A DNA stretch of 64,000 nucleotides from Coprinellus micaceus (Eukaryota; Basidiomycota; Agaricomycetes; Agaricales; Psathyrellaceae). Every line of letters starts with the position of its first letter. Position 1 is the first letter of the stretch. A model generated the notes under the pieces. It did not search any database. It worked only from the letters and a program-made list of their open reading frames with translations, and was not told the DNA's origin. Below, piece by piece: positions 10,880 to 21,816 of the stretch. The position numbers and the translations under genes are program-made. The stretch is from positions 2,232,001 through 2,296,000 of the forward strand of contig OX596335.1 in assembly GCA_951394405.1 (NCBI GenBank). Direction: 5' to 3'.

Positions 10880-12466
10880 ATGCTCGCCCAGTCGCCGCTC
10901 GAGATTAGAGAGCGCGAAATCAAGACAGAATTTCTGTTGCGCATGGGCAAAGAGCTCGATGAACGCCGCTCAGCTCTCACAAGGCAGCTGGGGGAAATAA
11001 ACCAGTCTCTCACTGGTCTATGGACGGAATACGGTGTTCTACACAACTCCAGCATCTACATCAACCGCCTCCCCACGGAAATCCTTCGGCACATCTTCTC
11101 CTTCTGCCTGACAGTCCCTCGACTCGCCGGAGATGGCTACTATGTCTACGAGGAGGAGCGCCCCAGCACCGAGGTCGTTCTCAGTCACGTCTGCCATCAT
11201 TGGCGGGGCATTGCAGTGAACGATCCGCTGCTATGGAGGTCGTTCCGGTACAAGACACCTCGGTGGAAACGGAACCCCATCACTCGTTTTAGCACCTACT
11301 TGGAACGGTCTGCGCCAACATCTATAGACCTGTTTATTCATTTCAACCTATCGTCGCATGAAGATATGACCTTGTTGGACGCGGCGGCTCTCCAAGTTCA
11401 CCGCTGGCGACGCGTTACGATCATCTCGGAGGACAACAAGTTCAATTGGGCTCAGTTTCAGTCGGCGCTGAGGGACAAAGAAGCGACCGAGCTCGAGTAT
11501 TTTTCATTCCGACCAAGCATGTTTGTGTCAGCACATACGAACAGTGGTCACGTTCTGCCTGTGCCTTGCCTAAAATCCAAGATATTCACATTGGGCGCAC
11601 CCAAGCTGACACGCGTCCATCTCGACTCGACAGTCCCGTACTTCTTCCTCCCTCCTCTATGCAACGTATCGACCTTCAGTCTCGACGCGAAGTACATCGG
11701 CCCATCCTCCGTCACATGGAACGCTTTCCTGAACATCCTCGCCCTCCCCAACCTCCAATCCCTCTCAATTGGTGGGGAAGTCCTACTCGCGCCCACAGAA
11801 GACCTACTTAACCAGCCCGTTGAAGCTAAAGTGCTCAAACACCTCCGCTGGTCAGGGGACCGCGACTCCCTCCACCACTTCCTTTCCTACCTCTCCGCCC
11901 CTCACCTGGAGACCCTGATCCTCTGCCGCATGCATCTCCCACAAAGACCCGGGCACCCCAACGCTTCGTTATCCCTCCCTTCACTCCACACTCTTCATAT
12001 TATAGAATGCGCAAACCTTTCCGACAACTACGTGCAGTTCCTCGCATTGGGATGTCCCAACATCAAGCACCTCTCCATGTCGTACTACCGCCCGGAATCT
12101 GGTCATCTCCTCAGCTACCTAAACCAGGAATCCGAAGCAGGGAGAACCCACTGGCCGGAGTTGCAGACGATGACGTGCTATATCGACGGCACAGATACTG
12201 TCGGGCTGTACCTTGACTTTGTACAGGCGCGGAAACGGGTCAACGGGCACCGGCTGACGCTGAGGGTCAGTAACCGACTCCATCTGCTGTGGTTGACCCA
12301 CCTACCCGACCCGTTCATTGCGTTGCAGCAGGAGTGCGATGTTGTGCCATGGACCTCCGTCGCCGACATTTTGCCTTCGCAATGGCCCCCTGGTGATAAC
12401 GTCTGCGTTTCGCAGTACGACCGGTCCAGCCAGTTCAACTTCGCCGTCGATTGGAATGAATTCTAG
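10880..12466 (+). CDS. F-box protein with LRR-like C-terminal region
   Basis: Single-exon 528 aa reading frame. A heptad-like N-terminal helix (about residues 10-55) leads into the F-box core INRLPTEILRHIFSFCL (about 62-80) and the linked motif SHVCHHWRGIAVNDPLLW. The remaining 400 aa read as degenerate leucine-rich strands (LPNLQSLSIGG, APHLETLILC, LPSLHTLHI, CPNIKHLSM). This is the standard plan of the F-box family expanded in Agaricomycetes. Such proteins are substrate adaptors of SCF ubiquitin ligases, binding Skp1 through the F-box; the substrate is unknown. The start is the first ATG of the frame (MLAQSP). This is the only intact member of the four F-box loci in the window. Confidence 0.88.
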   Translation: MLAQSPLEIREREIKTEFLLRMGKELDERRSALTRQLGEINQSLTGLWTEYGVLHNSSIYINRLPTEILRHIFSFCLTVPRLAGDGYYVYEEERPSTEVVLSHVCHHWRGIAVNDPLLWRSFRYKTPRWKRNPITRFSTYLERSAPTSIDLFIHFNLSSHEDMTLLDAAALQVHRWRRVTIISEDNKFNWAQFQSALRDKEATELEYFSFRPSMFVSAHTNSGHVLPVPCLKSKIFTLGAPKLTRVHLDSTVPYFFLPPLCNVSTFSLDAKYIGPSSVTWNAFLNILALPNLQSLSIGGEVLLAPTEDLLNQPVEAKVLKHLRWSGDRDSLHHFLSYLSAPHLETLILCRMHLPQRPGHPNASLSLPSLHTLHIIECANLSDNYVQFLALGCPNIKHLSMSYYRPESGHLLSYLNQESEAGRTHWPELQTMTCYIDGTDTVGLYLDFVQARKRVNGHRLTLRVSNRLHLLWLTHLPDPFIALQQECDVVPWTSVADILPSQWPPGDNVCVSQYDRSSQFNFAVDWNEF

Positions 12467-13161
12467 ATCCTCTGCCCCTGCCTAGATTGCGCTTTTGGAC
12501 TTTGTTTGTTTTTAATGTACTAATTGTTGCTAATGTAGATTAGAATCTCCAGGTACACTGATGTCGTGGGGATTGAAGAAATGCTCAGGTCTCAGGCAGC
12601 AGGCGACAGATCTATCTAGTCCCTTTGCCGTTGGAAGGTGAGCCAAACCCGCGCTCGAAGATTACTTGGACTCCACATCCTTGCTCACCTCGTCACCGCC
12701 ATGTACCAACACATATTAGCATATTCCACCCCCTCAGCGAAGTCTGGTAACGATTGGAATGAAAGCAGGCCTTTCGCCCTAATCATGGAGATGCGGCAAT
12801 TTCCTTCGGCGTGGGCGCCCCAGCTGCCTCCGGTTCCTCCAGTTATTCTCAATTGGTGTGGCAGGCTTCCCCCATTGTTATCGGTGAGGAAAACCCCCTC
12901 TTCCAGTATCTGGGGGACGCAGATAGCTAAGGACAAGCCACCTTGGATAATGTCGCGGACAACATTCCCAGAATGCTCAACTTCGAGTACTTGTCTGGAG
13001 ACGTTTCGAGGGTTGTCGGCGGGCTGATCACTCTCCGAGTGAAACTCAACCCTCCGGGGTAGCAACGGCCCAAATGTTCGTATAATAGAATTAGGCAGAC
13101 CAATAATGATAAAGTAGAAGGGAACAACAGGAGGTACATCTAACAACCCCTCGCATACACG
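12467..13161. other. Intergenic, no gene recognised
   Basis: About 695 nt between the F-box gene and the first F-box pseudogene. A minus-strand ORF (12685-13146) opens with TTG and has no recognised domain. I see nothing else. Confidence 0.45.
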
Positions 13162-14914
13162 TCACCAGAACATGGACTCGAACCTTGCCAAGGGATCATC
13201 CCTATACTGCGCCTCCCTGTACTCCTCGTCCCAACACTGACTCCCGTCGAACACGACGTTACAGTCACTATTCTCCGCAATATAATCGACATCCCCACCC
13301 GAAATTTTGATGCACTCGGTCACGTACATCGCTACATGCGAGTACTTGGGTTTAGGCCTGTTCCCGAACCCCCTGACGAGGTGGTTCACAGTTTCGGCGG
13401 TAGAACCCCAGCCGTTTGGCTCGCCGAAATGCACTTTGTAGCATCGCACGTATTTGAGAGCGGGAAAGTACGGCTTGGGAACGACTTCCTTCTTGCTCTT
13501 GTTATAGAGGTAACCATCACCCGAATCAGAACCCAACCCCGACCCCAATTCCTCCACAACGCAGCTAGGTCCATCGACAGGGTCGTCCTTGATCTTCTTC
13601 GCGAAACTCCCCATCGTCTTCCCAATTTGAAACATGATCGTGACCAACTTCGCCAGGCGGGTGAAGGCGTCCCACGTATCCGTATCGAGCGAGGGACACT
13701 TGTCCACTTGGAGGCATCGGAACGAGGTGAAGTCGAGTTGGCTGAGGAAGAGTCGAAGAGCCTGATAACTTGACCTTCCCTGGTTCGCAAAGGATATCGT
13801 CAGCCTCGCCTCCTCGGCTTGGGGACGTGCCTTGGACTTGGCTGGGAGAGTAGGGCCGAACCACTAATACAGCGTGGGGTGTTTGAACTCCTCGTACGAC
13901 TGTCGTTCATCGTCGACGTCTGAGATCCCAAATGTCTGGAACTTGGAGGAGAATGTCGGCTTGAGAACGACCTTGGCACCATTAGGGATGTAGGCCCAGG
14001 AGGCGGCGAGTGCAGTCAGGAGCCGCGCAGCCTCCTCTGCTTTAGGATCGACCGTGAATCCAAGACGAGGACTGGCCCCCACTGAAATTTGGGTCTTTCG
14101 CAAGAAATTGTGGACTTGACTGATATTCAAGGTTCGAAGAGCCGTCAGGGCGATGGGTGAAACGCCCCCACCTGGTCGTCAGTGGGAAGCGTGCCGACCA
14201 GGTCGATGGAACGCAAGAAGGGCATGCTCCGGAGGGCCTCGAAAAAGGACTGCGCGGGTACGGACTCGATTAGAGGAAGGGTGTGCAGCTTCAGAACGGT
14301 GAGGTGCTTTTGTCAATGGTATCACCGCCCAAGGAATAACACAACGGGTAATCTCCAGCCGCCGTAGACTCGGGAAACAAAAGTGCGCCAGCTCCTTCGT
14401 CACTTCATCGACATTGTTATCGGGTGCTCTGCCGTGCATGCTCCCCTCTCGCCGCTTGTTCCCGGTGACTATGAGTTTCTCGAGCAGTTCCGGTGAGCCG
14501 GCGAAGCGAGACATAACGTCCTTGATGGGACTCGACCTGCAATCCGCATCCCGAGACAGCTCGAGAGACTGTAAGCGGCGCGTTTGCGAAACGATGTCGA
14601 AGAGCATCTCGTCGTCGCCTTCCTTCCAGCTTCTGAAATGCACTGTGAGAGGAGCTTGCTTGGACCTTTCCATCATCACGTCCATGGACTTCCGGTTGTA
14701 GTCCGTCGTGACGTACGACCAAAGCGCGGGGCAACCCAATGCGACCTTTCTCCAGTGCCGACAGACGTGTGATGTGAGCCCAATCCCTCAAGCCTTTCCA
14801 AGACCCGCGCGTGGATTCCTGGAGGACACAGAATATCTTGGCCAGCAAGAGGTACGTTGGATGCAACGGCGTTGCGATGGCAGAAAGACTTCGCGTTCGA
14901 GGTCGGAGACGCAT
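13162..14914 (-). pseudogene. Broken F-box/LRR gene 1
   Basis: Recognisable F-box protein pieces lie in three frames, in the right order. The F-box helix (LLLAKIFCVLQES, about 14860-14820) is in one frame and the next motif (HVCRHWRKVALGCPALW, about 14770-14720) in another, with the shift near 14770. LRR-like text then runs to about 14320. It shifts again near an A4 run (about 14302-14315) into LTVLKLHTLPLIESV, and again at a G5 run (14165-14169). An in-frame TAG follows at 13866-13864, before the last 180 codons, which end at 13162. None of these breaks can be spliced out with a plausible intron. I read it as a decayed paralogue of the intact F-box gene; an assembly with several indel errors is the alternative. 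Confidence 0.65.
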
Positions 14915-15108
14915 TTCTGCACGCTCCTCATAATTTTGTCGGGCGTATGCTTGCTGTTGGCGTCGAGAAGGCCTTGGGTTACGCGAGCGAAGTCATCCGA
15001 GGGATACAGCACTGATTTGACGAAGCCTGCGTCCCCGGCGCAATGAACTGCGACTTCCGACGTGTGGACAGTGTCGAAACCCTGCCCACCCTTCTCGCCC
15101 TTGGCCAC

Positions 15109-15481
15109 CTAGAGGTGCATGAAACCTAGTTCATGCTTCGGAGGGTTGTGGTTTTACATACCTTGCACTTCACACCTAGACGAGAATTGTTGACTACGGG
15201 CAAGGGTATATGCCAGTAGTAGGAGACGAAACGAGGGGGCAATTTTTGGAACTCAAGACAGCAAGCAGCTCAACATCAAACGCGTCGCGACGCGCCCCTA
15301 TTCCTCCACCGCCTGCCTGGAATAGATCATTGAGGTGGGCTTGTAGTAAAGAGAGTGCCGTAACGCTAGCGGCAATTATATATGCATTCATTCTGGGGTC
15401 TACTTAGATACAATGGCTCAACGCTCAGCTACGCAGGTGTTTGCGACAACCGCAAGGGTTGAAGCTTGAAGTGCAGGGTAC
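15109..15481. other. Unassigned stretch, possible exon remnants
   Basis: About 370 nt. On the minus strand a good donor (gtatgtaa, near 15160) and an acceptor (cctctag, near 15110) could join short open segments leading towards the F-box pseudogene. The resulting protein is not recognisable, so no gene is called. Confidence 0.35.
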
Positions 15482-15884
15482 TTAATGCGCCTTCTTGGCC
15501 CTCGGCTTGTTAGTGAGGCGACGACCGCCGTTCCTCTGCTGATACATTGTCCAAGCAAAGTAGCCTGTAATGCAAACAGCGATAGCGAGGACATTGCCTT
15601 GAGAACCAGTTACTTCGCCGTCCTCTATCATTCCGTCAATCAGGACACTCACCAGCAACGAACCCAACAACCCCAGAGAGCACGTCCGCAACCATCGCCC
15701 CAAAGAGTGCCGCAATGGCAAACGCGCTCCCGATTGCGTTAGCGCCCAGACCAAAGAACGCCTGAAACAGCGCGAGCACAGATTGGGCGAGGGAGGTGAT
15801 GATGCCAAAGATGGCCGAGACGAAGTTCGATGCGCCTCCTGCGAAGCCGGAGGTTTGAGATGAGGAGAAGAGGCCACCGGACAT
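15482..15884 (-). CDS. Small multi-pass membrane protein of unknown function
   Basis: Two exons, 15884-15653 and 15597-15482, give 115 aa. The protein is almost entirely hydrophobic and Gly/Ala-rich, with about three or four membrane segments: FVSAIFGIITSLAQSVLAL, a Gly/Ala stretch (IGSAFAIAALFGAMVADVL), VVGFVAGNVLAIAVCITGY and the end of the last helix. A short basic tail (RRLTNKPRAKKAH) should face the cytosol. The intron of 55 nt has gtgagt and a caag acceptor, and its phase (G|GC) restores the frame. I do not recognise the family; the Gly/Ala-rich packing only vaguely recalls small IFI6/IFI27-type mitochondrial proteins, and I do not claim homology. Confidence 0.72.
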
Positions 15885-16513
15885 TGTAAGCTATGCGATG
15901 ATGTTTTGGCAGTTCGAAGAGTTGGTCGGTGAGAATGATATAAAGTGAGGGGGAATTGGGGATCGTCCTCTGTTCATTAAATAGGCGCCAAGGGCGGCCG
16001 ATGACGCCTATGAACGAAGGCACCAGCTCCATACGATATTGCGTAGGTCGCCATTTCGAGCGGAACCCACCCTGGTATCCAAACCGCAGCTGTGGATCCG
16101 TGTGTGCGATGGAAGGGATGTCAATTGCTGGTGACTCTTGCATCATCGAGCAGAGGCATAACTTGAAGTTCAAGGACATTCCGTCGTGGACCCTCGGTAT
16201 ATACGTACTTGATTAGTACCGATCGCGAAACTTGAAGAACCTCGGCTAACCTCGACTGATCCCAGCGTATATCCGAAGAGCAGATAAATTCCATCTATCA
16301 GGCAGGAAGGTTGAACGGGGCGATGATTTATAAACTAAGGGTACATATCCCATGTTGTACGGTGTATATAAAGGTCAGTATGCTACAAGTAAAAGTGTTT
16401 GTTGTTCTCTATGTGATTGGTATTGAGCGAAAGAAAGAACACTCGGCATCCTCCATGCGGGACTCTAGGGGAATCCCTTTTCGGAACAGGGACTCGACGG
16501 AACCAAAATCCCA
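15885..16513. other. Intergenic, no gene recognised
   Basis: About 630 nt between the start of the small membrane protein and the stop of the Mpv17-like gene, both on the minus strand. Holds the promoter of the small gene. Overlapping ORFs in this stretch show no domains. Confidence 0.45.
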
Positions 16514-17426
16514 TCAAACCCTATGTCTAGTGCCTTCGTGGGTCGAGTGATATGCTTCAGGATGCTCTCTGTGGTAGATGATCTCTATATTCTCCGCCAC
16601 CCTATCATCTTGTTTCTTATCCTCTCTGCAAGTCTCAGTCAGCGATCGCCTATCCCCAAAATACCGTTCTCGAAATGCACATACCTAGCATTCAACATGG
16701 AGAGGTACAACGTCCACAATACCCCGCAGGCCTGCGAAAACGGCACACGATACGGTAACGGCATAAACCGAAAATTCACCAACTGCGCAATTGGCCAGAC
16801 CTTCCAATTTGCAACAATTGCGTCTCCATACAAGTCCTGGTACTTCTGCTTGATCTGACTCCGTGTCCGACCCTCCATCATACCCATGGACCCAATGAAG
16901 AGGACTAGGCCGAAGGGAGCCATGACAAGCTGGTCAGCGGCGACGCGCTTCAGTAGTTGTCGAGAGCTGACAGGGGCGTTGGATGTTGCTCCTCCGGGGC
17001 GGATGAGGCCACCCGCGGCATTGGAGCGGCGGGTGAGCGGGCGGCGGAGGTGGAGAGGGAAGCGGGATTCGAGGAGGGAGTTCCAACGGCCGAGGAATGG
17101 GCCTGGAGCGGAACATGTATTAGACGATAATTCCGGAATCAAGGAGGGCGGAAGGCGTACTTAAGGTCGCGCCATAGGCAAAGAATCGAGCAGTCCGCAC
17201 AATATCGTACGGGTTACGATCTGGCATATCTCGCGTCTAAACCGTTGCATCGGGGCTGTCATGACTTATACCGGTCGGAAAATGGAACGCTGCGTACCGT
17301 TCCCTCAGCCACTTGAGCCACACAATCTCCTAGCGCGTTAAAACACCCTCCAGCGATTGAAAGCGTGATATTAGGATGGGTGTCGAACGACTGTTGATAT
17401 GCACGGGCTAGTGTCAGCGCTGCCAT
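16514..17426 (-). CDS. SYM1: Mpv17/PMP22-family membrane protein (Sym1-like)
   Basis: Four exons: 17426-17298, 17236-17161, 17102-16685 and 16625-16514 (244 aa). Family signatures in order: N-terminal LARAYQQSFDTHPNITLSIA, then GGCFNALGDCVAQ, then DIVRTARFFAYGATLSPFLGRW, and the diagnostic C-terminal block (VWPIAQLVNFRFMPLPYRV plus GVLWTLYLS). Mpv17/Sym1 proteins have about four membrane spans and sit in the mitochondrial inner membrane, or in peroxisomes for PMP22/PXMP2; yeast Sym1 is a channel-type protein needed at high temperature on ethanol. An insertion rich in Arg/Pro/Gly (about residues 85-115) separates the second and third conserved parts. Mitochondrial versus peroxisomal location cannot be decided here. 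Confidence 0.9.
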
Positions 17427-18267
17427 GGCGGATTGGGGTCGGTGAAAGAGTTTCGGTATTTAGGTGAAGTCAAAGGTGAAGCAGGCCGAGTCGGAGCACC
17501 TGCCGGTGAGGTGTGGTGTCTTCGGATATGATACGTGTCGTAGGGTTTCGTGGTAGTCGGTCGGTTGAGACGTCGAGTGGAGGACAGAAAGAGTGAAGAT
17601 TAGGACAGACAGAATGGCTATGCACCGCTGCGTACCGAAATGGTCCCAACAGCCTCGGTCATTCGTGTTTTTGAGCCAGAGTCTGAGTGTGGAGAATGAC
17701 CTGTGCCTCTTGGAGTGCTTCCCCGATTCAAAGTTGGCTTGGAGTTACGTTGTCTCCGAGACGTTCCCCACTCCTTGCTCTAGATGTTGGTGAATCTACA
17801 ATGCGCCCCACGCGTCAGTAAAATTTAAAGTGGAGAAACGCGAAGCACACCTCCAGCGGTGACGCGAGGTTGGGTGTGGAGCAGAGCAAACGCTGTTGAA
17901 AACAATGGAAACCGAACGAAATGGACCAGATAAGGCCCATCAGACACGCTCTGCATTCGGTCAATATCGACGTCATGTTCCCTCTTTGGTTTGGTGGCCG
18001 CGCGATTGCCGAATCGAGAACTGATCGGGACGAAGGTTTTGAGGAGGCGGACTGCTTGGATCGTTGTGGCGGACGGGTGGACGAGAACGAGGAGGCTGAA
18101 AGTCAAGGTCTCGAAGAAGGTCAGCCTCTACCATGGAATAAATACCCCGCTTTCGGTGCGACTATTGTCTATCCTATCCCCGACATCCACACCCTACTAA
18201 CTGCTGGTCTCCTCGGAGTCTTCTGCCCAAACTATTCCCACTCAAACTAACCAACCCATCATCTATC
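17427..18267. promoter_or_regulatory. Divergent intergenic region with TATA-like element
   Basis: 840 bp between the Mpv17-like start (-) and the secreted-protein start (+). AATAAATA at 18137-18144 lies about 125 bp upstream of the secreted-protein ATG and is the best TATA-like candidate. Open frames inside the region are not supported as genes. Confidence 0.45.
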
Positions 18268-19050
18268 ATGAACCTCCTATCCTACGTCTCACTCACTATC
18301 TTGTTCACTCTGGTGCCATCCGCGATCGGCACCCCTGTCGCCTCTCCCGAGCCAGCACCTAACCCCGATCCTGCCCCTGCCCCTCAACCAAACCCCAATC
18401 CGATCGTGACCGAGAACCTCACCAGCAATAACGGCTACACAGGCGCAGGCGGCAACGCTGTTGGAGGGTCCGTCACCGAGTCCACGAAAAGCAAGGCAGG
18501 CCTGCTCGACGCCCTCACCGGGGGCAAGTCCCTCCTCAGCGCCTTCTCCGAAAACGCGGGCAACGGTGGGGACGCGTCGTCTGGGCCTGCCATCGTGCAT
18601 GGGGTTCTGGGAGGGAGCGGGCTGGGGAAAGGGTCGTTGGGCAAAGTGCTGGGACCTGGGGGTAGGCCTGGAACTATCCCCCTGACGGGCATCAATGTCG
18701 ACCAACTGACCTCGAATGCCAACGTTGGGAATGCGTACAGTGGGTCCGGTGGAAACGCAGCGGGTGGATCGGTCAATTCGCCGGGTTCGTTAATTGACCT
18801 GTGGTCTCGTGAGTACCCATCCCTCCGCATTGGTAATCCTTTGTGCTCAAAGTGCTCGTTAGACAATGCTGGCGGCGGAGGAAAGGCGATCAGCGGGGTT
18901 AGTCGAGTTGTGCGAAGGAAAGACTTGAACAAGAACCGGATTGAGAAGCATGCTGACGAGGAAGCCGACGACTATGACCCCAAAACCTTTTCGCCTCCCC
19001 CGACCATTGAAGCGCGCAAGCTGGTTCGCGCTTCCTGGGCCGCCTACTAG
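18268..19050 (+). CDS. Secreted Gly/Asn-rich repeat protein
   Basis: Two exons, 18268-18808 and 18863-19050 (242 aa). The intron (gtgagtac...ttag, 54 nt) is a multiple of three, so the open frame also runs through it. A signal peptide is clear (about residues 1-22, hydrophobic LLSYVSLTILFTLVPSAIG). A Pro/Ala/Asn spacer follows. Two copies of a roughly 20-residue module then occur: LTSN, a few residues, Y, then (T/S)G(A/S)GGNA and (V/A)GGSV, near residues 50-70 and 150-172; weaker copies (NAGNGGDASSG, NAGGGGKAISG) lie between and after. The C-terminal 45 aa are charged, with a dibasic VVRRKD that could be a Kex2-type site. No enzyme domain or GPI signal is visible; a cell-wall or extracellular-matrix role is only a guess. 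Confidence 0.78.
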   Translation: MNLLSYVSLTILFTLVPSAIGTPVASPEPAPNPDPAPAPQPNPNPIVTENLTSNNGYTGAGGNAVGGSVTESTKSKAGLLDALTGGKSLLSAFSENAGNGGDASSGPAIVHGVLGGSGLGKGSLGKVLGPGGRPGTIPLTGINVDQLTSNANVGNAYSGSGGNAAGGSVNSPGSLIDLWSREYPSLRIGNPLCSKCSLDNAGGGGKAISGVSRVVRRKDLNKNRIEKHADEEADDYDPKTFSPPPTIEARKLVRASWAAY

Positions 19051-19221
19051 CCAATGAACATCCCGATATTTAAGCTTGTGGGATTCGCAAAATCATGTAT
19101 GATTGGCCATCCGCTTCGTAGGATTAGATAAAGTGGGGCTGTAGACGGAGTGTATCTCACCGGTATGTATGTAGATCAGCAACCCCTGCAACGCGCTAGT
19201 AATATATGCTACTACAACCCA

Positions 19222-20047
19222 TCACAGCAGCCTGAGGTGTCCAGTCACCTGGTTGATGAGAGAGACGGGTGCTGGGCCAATTCCAAGCACTGTTCTTGAC
19301 CCCGCTGCGATTTGAGTTCGACCACTGCGTGATGTTTAGCACCGGCGATGGTCATCGCAACGAGGGGATCACGTACGCATCTAGAATTGAGCGAGCACAC
19401 AGGTTGAGACTTTTGGCGATGGCCTCCAACTCAAGAATCTGCTCTTCCGAGACGCCTTTCAGGGCAATCTTGGCTTGCCCAGTTCTTTCCCAGTGGTTGA
19501 TGAGTTTGGGGTTTTTTTTGACGAGGGCCTTGTAGCAGGCTAGCGTGGCATGTCTGTGTGGCGAATTCAACTATACAGCAAAGAGACCCAGAGATCGACT
19601 CACCCGCACTGGGCGGCAATTTTGCCGGGGGTCATGCCGAGGTCCGTCCTCACAACGAGAACCTGAAGTATAGGAGTGAAGGACGCCCACTAGACGATCG
19701 TAGGGGCAAATACACGTACAAGCTTGCATGGTTCGTTGAACCCTGCCGAAATCGCGGACAAGTCACCGTCTGCAAGCTCCACGAAGTCATCCCCCTCCTC
19801 ATCACTGCTTTCGGTGGGTACAAGTTCCTCAGTAGGTGCGGCCGGCTTTTCAAAAACCCCTGGTGGGCATGGGGCGATAGACTCGACGACGGGGAGAGAT
19901 GAACGAGCGCCCATGAAGTATCCAGCACCGAGGGACGCAAGGGACAGGAACACCGCGAGAGTAACTGCAGCAAATGGTCTGGGGGTGGTTCAGGAAGTGA
20001 TCGTCGAGAGAGGAAGACTCACGGTTCGCCCAGCAAGCCCTTGCCAT
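19222..20047 (-). CDS. PTH2: Peptidyl-tRNA hydrolase 2
   Basis: Five exons: 20047-20023, 19964-19720, 19662-19604, 19553-19377 and 19324-19222 (202 aa). It releases tRNA from peptidyl-tRNA that has dropped off ribosomes. The conserved domain (about residues 85-202) reads [20 protein letters not shown], then [26 protein letters not shown], the [20 protein letters not shown] loop and a C-terminal [12 protein letters not shown], matching human PTRH2 throughout. The N-terminus has a membrane anchor ([19 protein letters not shown]) and an acidic linker, as in organelle-anchored PTRH2. The first exon is only 25 nt; the acceptor chosen (gctgcag) is the one that keeps its ATG in frame. An alternative acceptor 11 nt upstream puts that ATG out of frame. 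Confidence 0.92.
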
Positions 20048-20564
20048 CCTCGACAACTCGGGGTGAAGGTCAGAGTTGAGGTCCTTGAATCGAATCGCGG
20101 CATGCAGAGTGATCTCGGGACTTGCCGAACTATATTGCCACCAGGTGAAACACTGGCACTTCATCGCGAAACTGGAATGTAGGTGGGTTCCATGGCCCAT
20201 ATACCTTCCTCACCCATTGAGTCGGCGGCCATGTCACCTCGGGATGTGCTTTTTGCTGCGCTGGATAGCTCACTGCGACAGATGACGTAACACGCAGACG
20301 CCAGTGTCACGTGCTCGTGGTGACGATTCCACGTTTTGGTTTGGGGCATCATCCACGAACGACCTCTCTGGCTTGTGCTGCGTCTTCGTGCCACTATCTC
20401 ATTTCCCCGTATCTCGATACACGCTGTACGTCGGCCCCCAATAATGAACAGCGGCAAGGCTAACATGTGTCGTTCTGCCTTATAGCCCGTAGCAATCCGT
20501 GGGTGACACGACATCTACACCTCGACTCCTACCTTCTACTCGCTGTATCCACCTCTAAACATCC
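20048..20564. promoter_or_regulatory. Divergent promoter region, PTH2 and POM33-like gene
   Basis: 517 bp between head-to-head start codons at 20047 (-) and 20565 (+). No clear core promoter element. A minus-strand ORF here (20161-20514) lacks domains and is not called. Confidence 0.45.
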
Positions 20565-21816
20565 ATGGCGACGACTCAGGTACGAAAGGCGATTCAACTC
20601 CATCCTCGGCGTGCAGTAATGCGGGCTCCTTTTGATAGCACTACGTTTGGGCTGGTGGACACTTTGCCCTGCTTGCAGCGGCGTTCAGGATTTTCCTCTC
20701 CTGGGTCACCTTCGGCAGCCCTTCTGTTTGGTGGTATAAGTGTGAGTGCGCTTCAAATCGGCTCTCTATATCCCGCTTCGATAGATCTTGCTTCCAATGA
20801 GACACATGTTGTCGAGCCACGCTGCGGGCGGCGCCTCGTGTTCTATCAGGCAAGCCTCTGATATGTGGAGCTCACAACTTGTTTTCTAGTTGCGTTCACC
20901 GGCGCCCTTCTCAGCTATGCTATTGTCTGCAAGTGAGTCGCCACCCCTTCAATTATTTGACCGTTGTTGACTTATCGCGTGTAGCAAATCCCTCGGAGTG
21001 CGTATTCATTGTGTCTACTGGATCAGGTGAATTGAAGGATCTAATATTACGTATAGACGCCCCAACCGAATACTGCTTATATCAAAAAGTGCATCGCTGA
21101 CGAGGTTAGAATTATGGGCTATGTCAATCATTTGAAGTCCTGACGGTTGCCCGATAGAATGTCCAATATCTCCTGCTCGCTCTCTTTTGGTGGACCTCCA
21201 AGCCTGTCACGAGTACGTCCCCCTCAAGTCGAGCCTGATGGGCCTTCACAAGCTAACCTTCGTCCCTCAGTCTCTCTCTTGCCCTACGCCATTTTCTCAC
21301 TCTTCCACGCTCTCACCTTCGCGCGCACGACCTTGATGCCCCAATTCTTGCCTCCTGGTCCCCCTGCAACTGCCGGTGGCCCTCCCACTCCCCCTCCTCT
21401 CGCCAAGAAGCTCCAGAATTGGGTCAAGGGTGAGTTCCCCTCCTCCGCACCCTTTTTCAATTCTGAGTTGAAATATTATTCCAGCCAACTATGACCGGGC
21501 CATGTCCGTCGTCGCCTTCACTGAGATCCTCATCCTCATCCGAGTCGTCCTTGGCGCCCTCACCTTCCAGAACTCTCTCTTGAGTCCCGTCATCTTCGCC
21601 CACTTCCTCCGCCAGCGCTACTGGCAGAGCGCCTTCACCCGTCACGCCATTGCCACTGTTGACTTTCAAGTCACTACTCTCGCCCGCCGCCCTGGTGTGC
21701 CCCCGGTTGTCGATCAGGTCTGGCAGAAAGCCAGGTCTGTGATCGCTACATGGGGTGGCAGCACCCTCCAGGCTCCCCCTGCCGATGCACCTCCCGCTGG
21801 TGCTGCTCGTCGCTAG
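20565..21816 (+). CDS. Pom33/TMEM33-family membrane protein
   Basis: Eight exons: 20565-20579, 20639-20741, 20890-20932, 20985-20997, 21057-21104, 21158-21212, 21271-21429 and 21485-21816 (255 aa). Family members are multi-span ER/nuclear-envelope proteins; yeast Pom33 helps place nuclear pores, fission yeast Tts1 shapes ER sheets, and human TMEM33 is the homologue. Alignable blocks: YKFAFTGALLSYAIVC, YLLLALFWWTSKPVTISLLP, YAIFSLFHALTFARTTLMP and FAHFLRQRYWQSAFTRHAI (compare human YRFLTLRYSSRRNPYCRTLF). Exons of 15 and 13 nt make this easy to misannotate. Intron 2 is unusually long (148 nt), but the flanking residues align with TMEM33 without a gap. The intron 5 donor is the weak gttaga. Confidence 0.88.

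Noticed and set aside
12685..13146. Minus-strand ORF next to F-box pseudogene 1
   Set aside because: Starts with TTG, no domain, no supported splice partner.
20742..20889. Possible extra exon with a GC-AG intron inside the long Pom33-like intron
   Set aside because: Residues on either side align directly with TMEM33 without a gap, and the extra exon breaks the frame.
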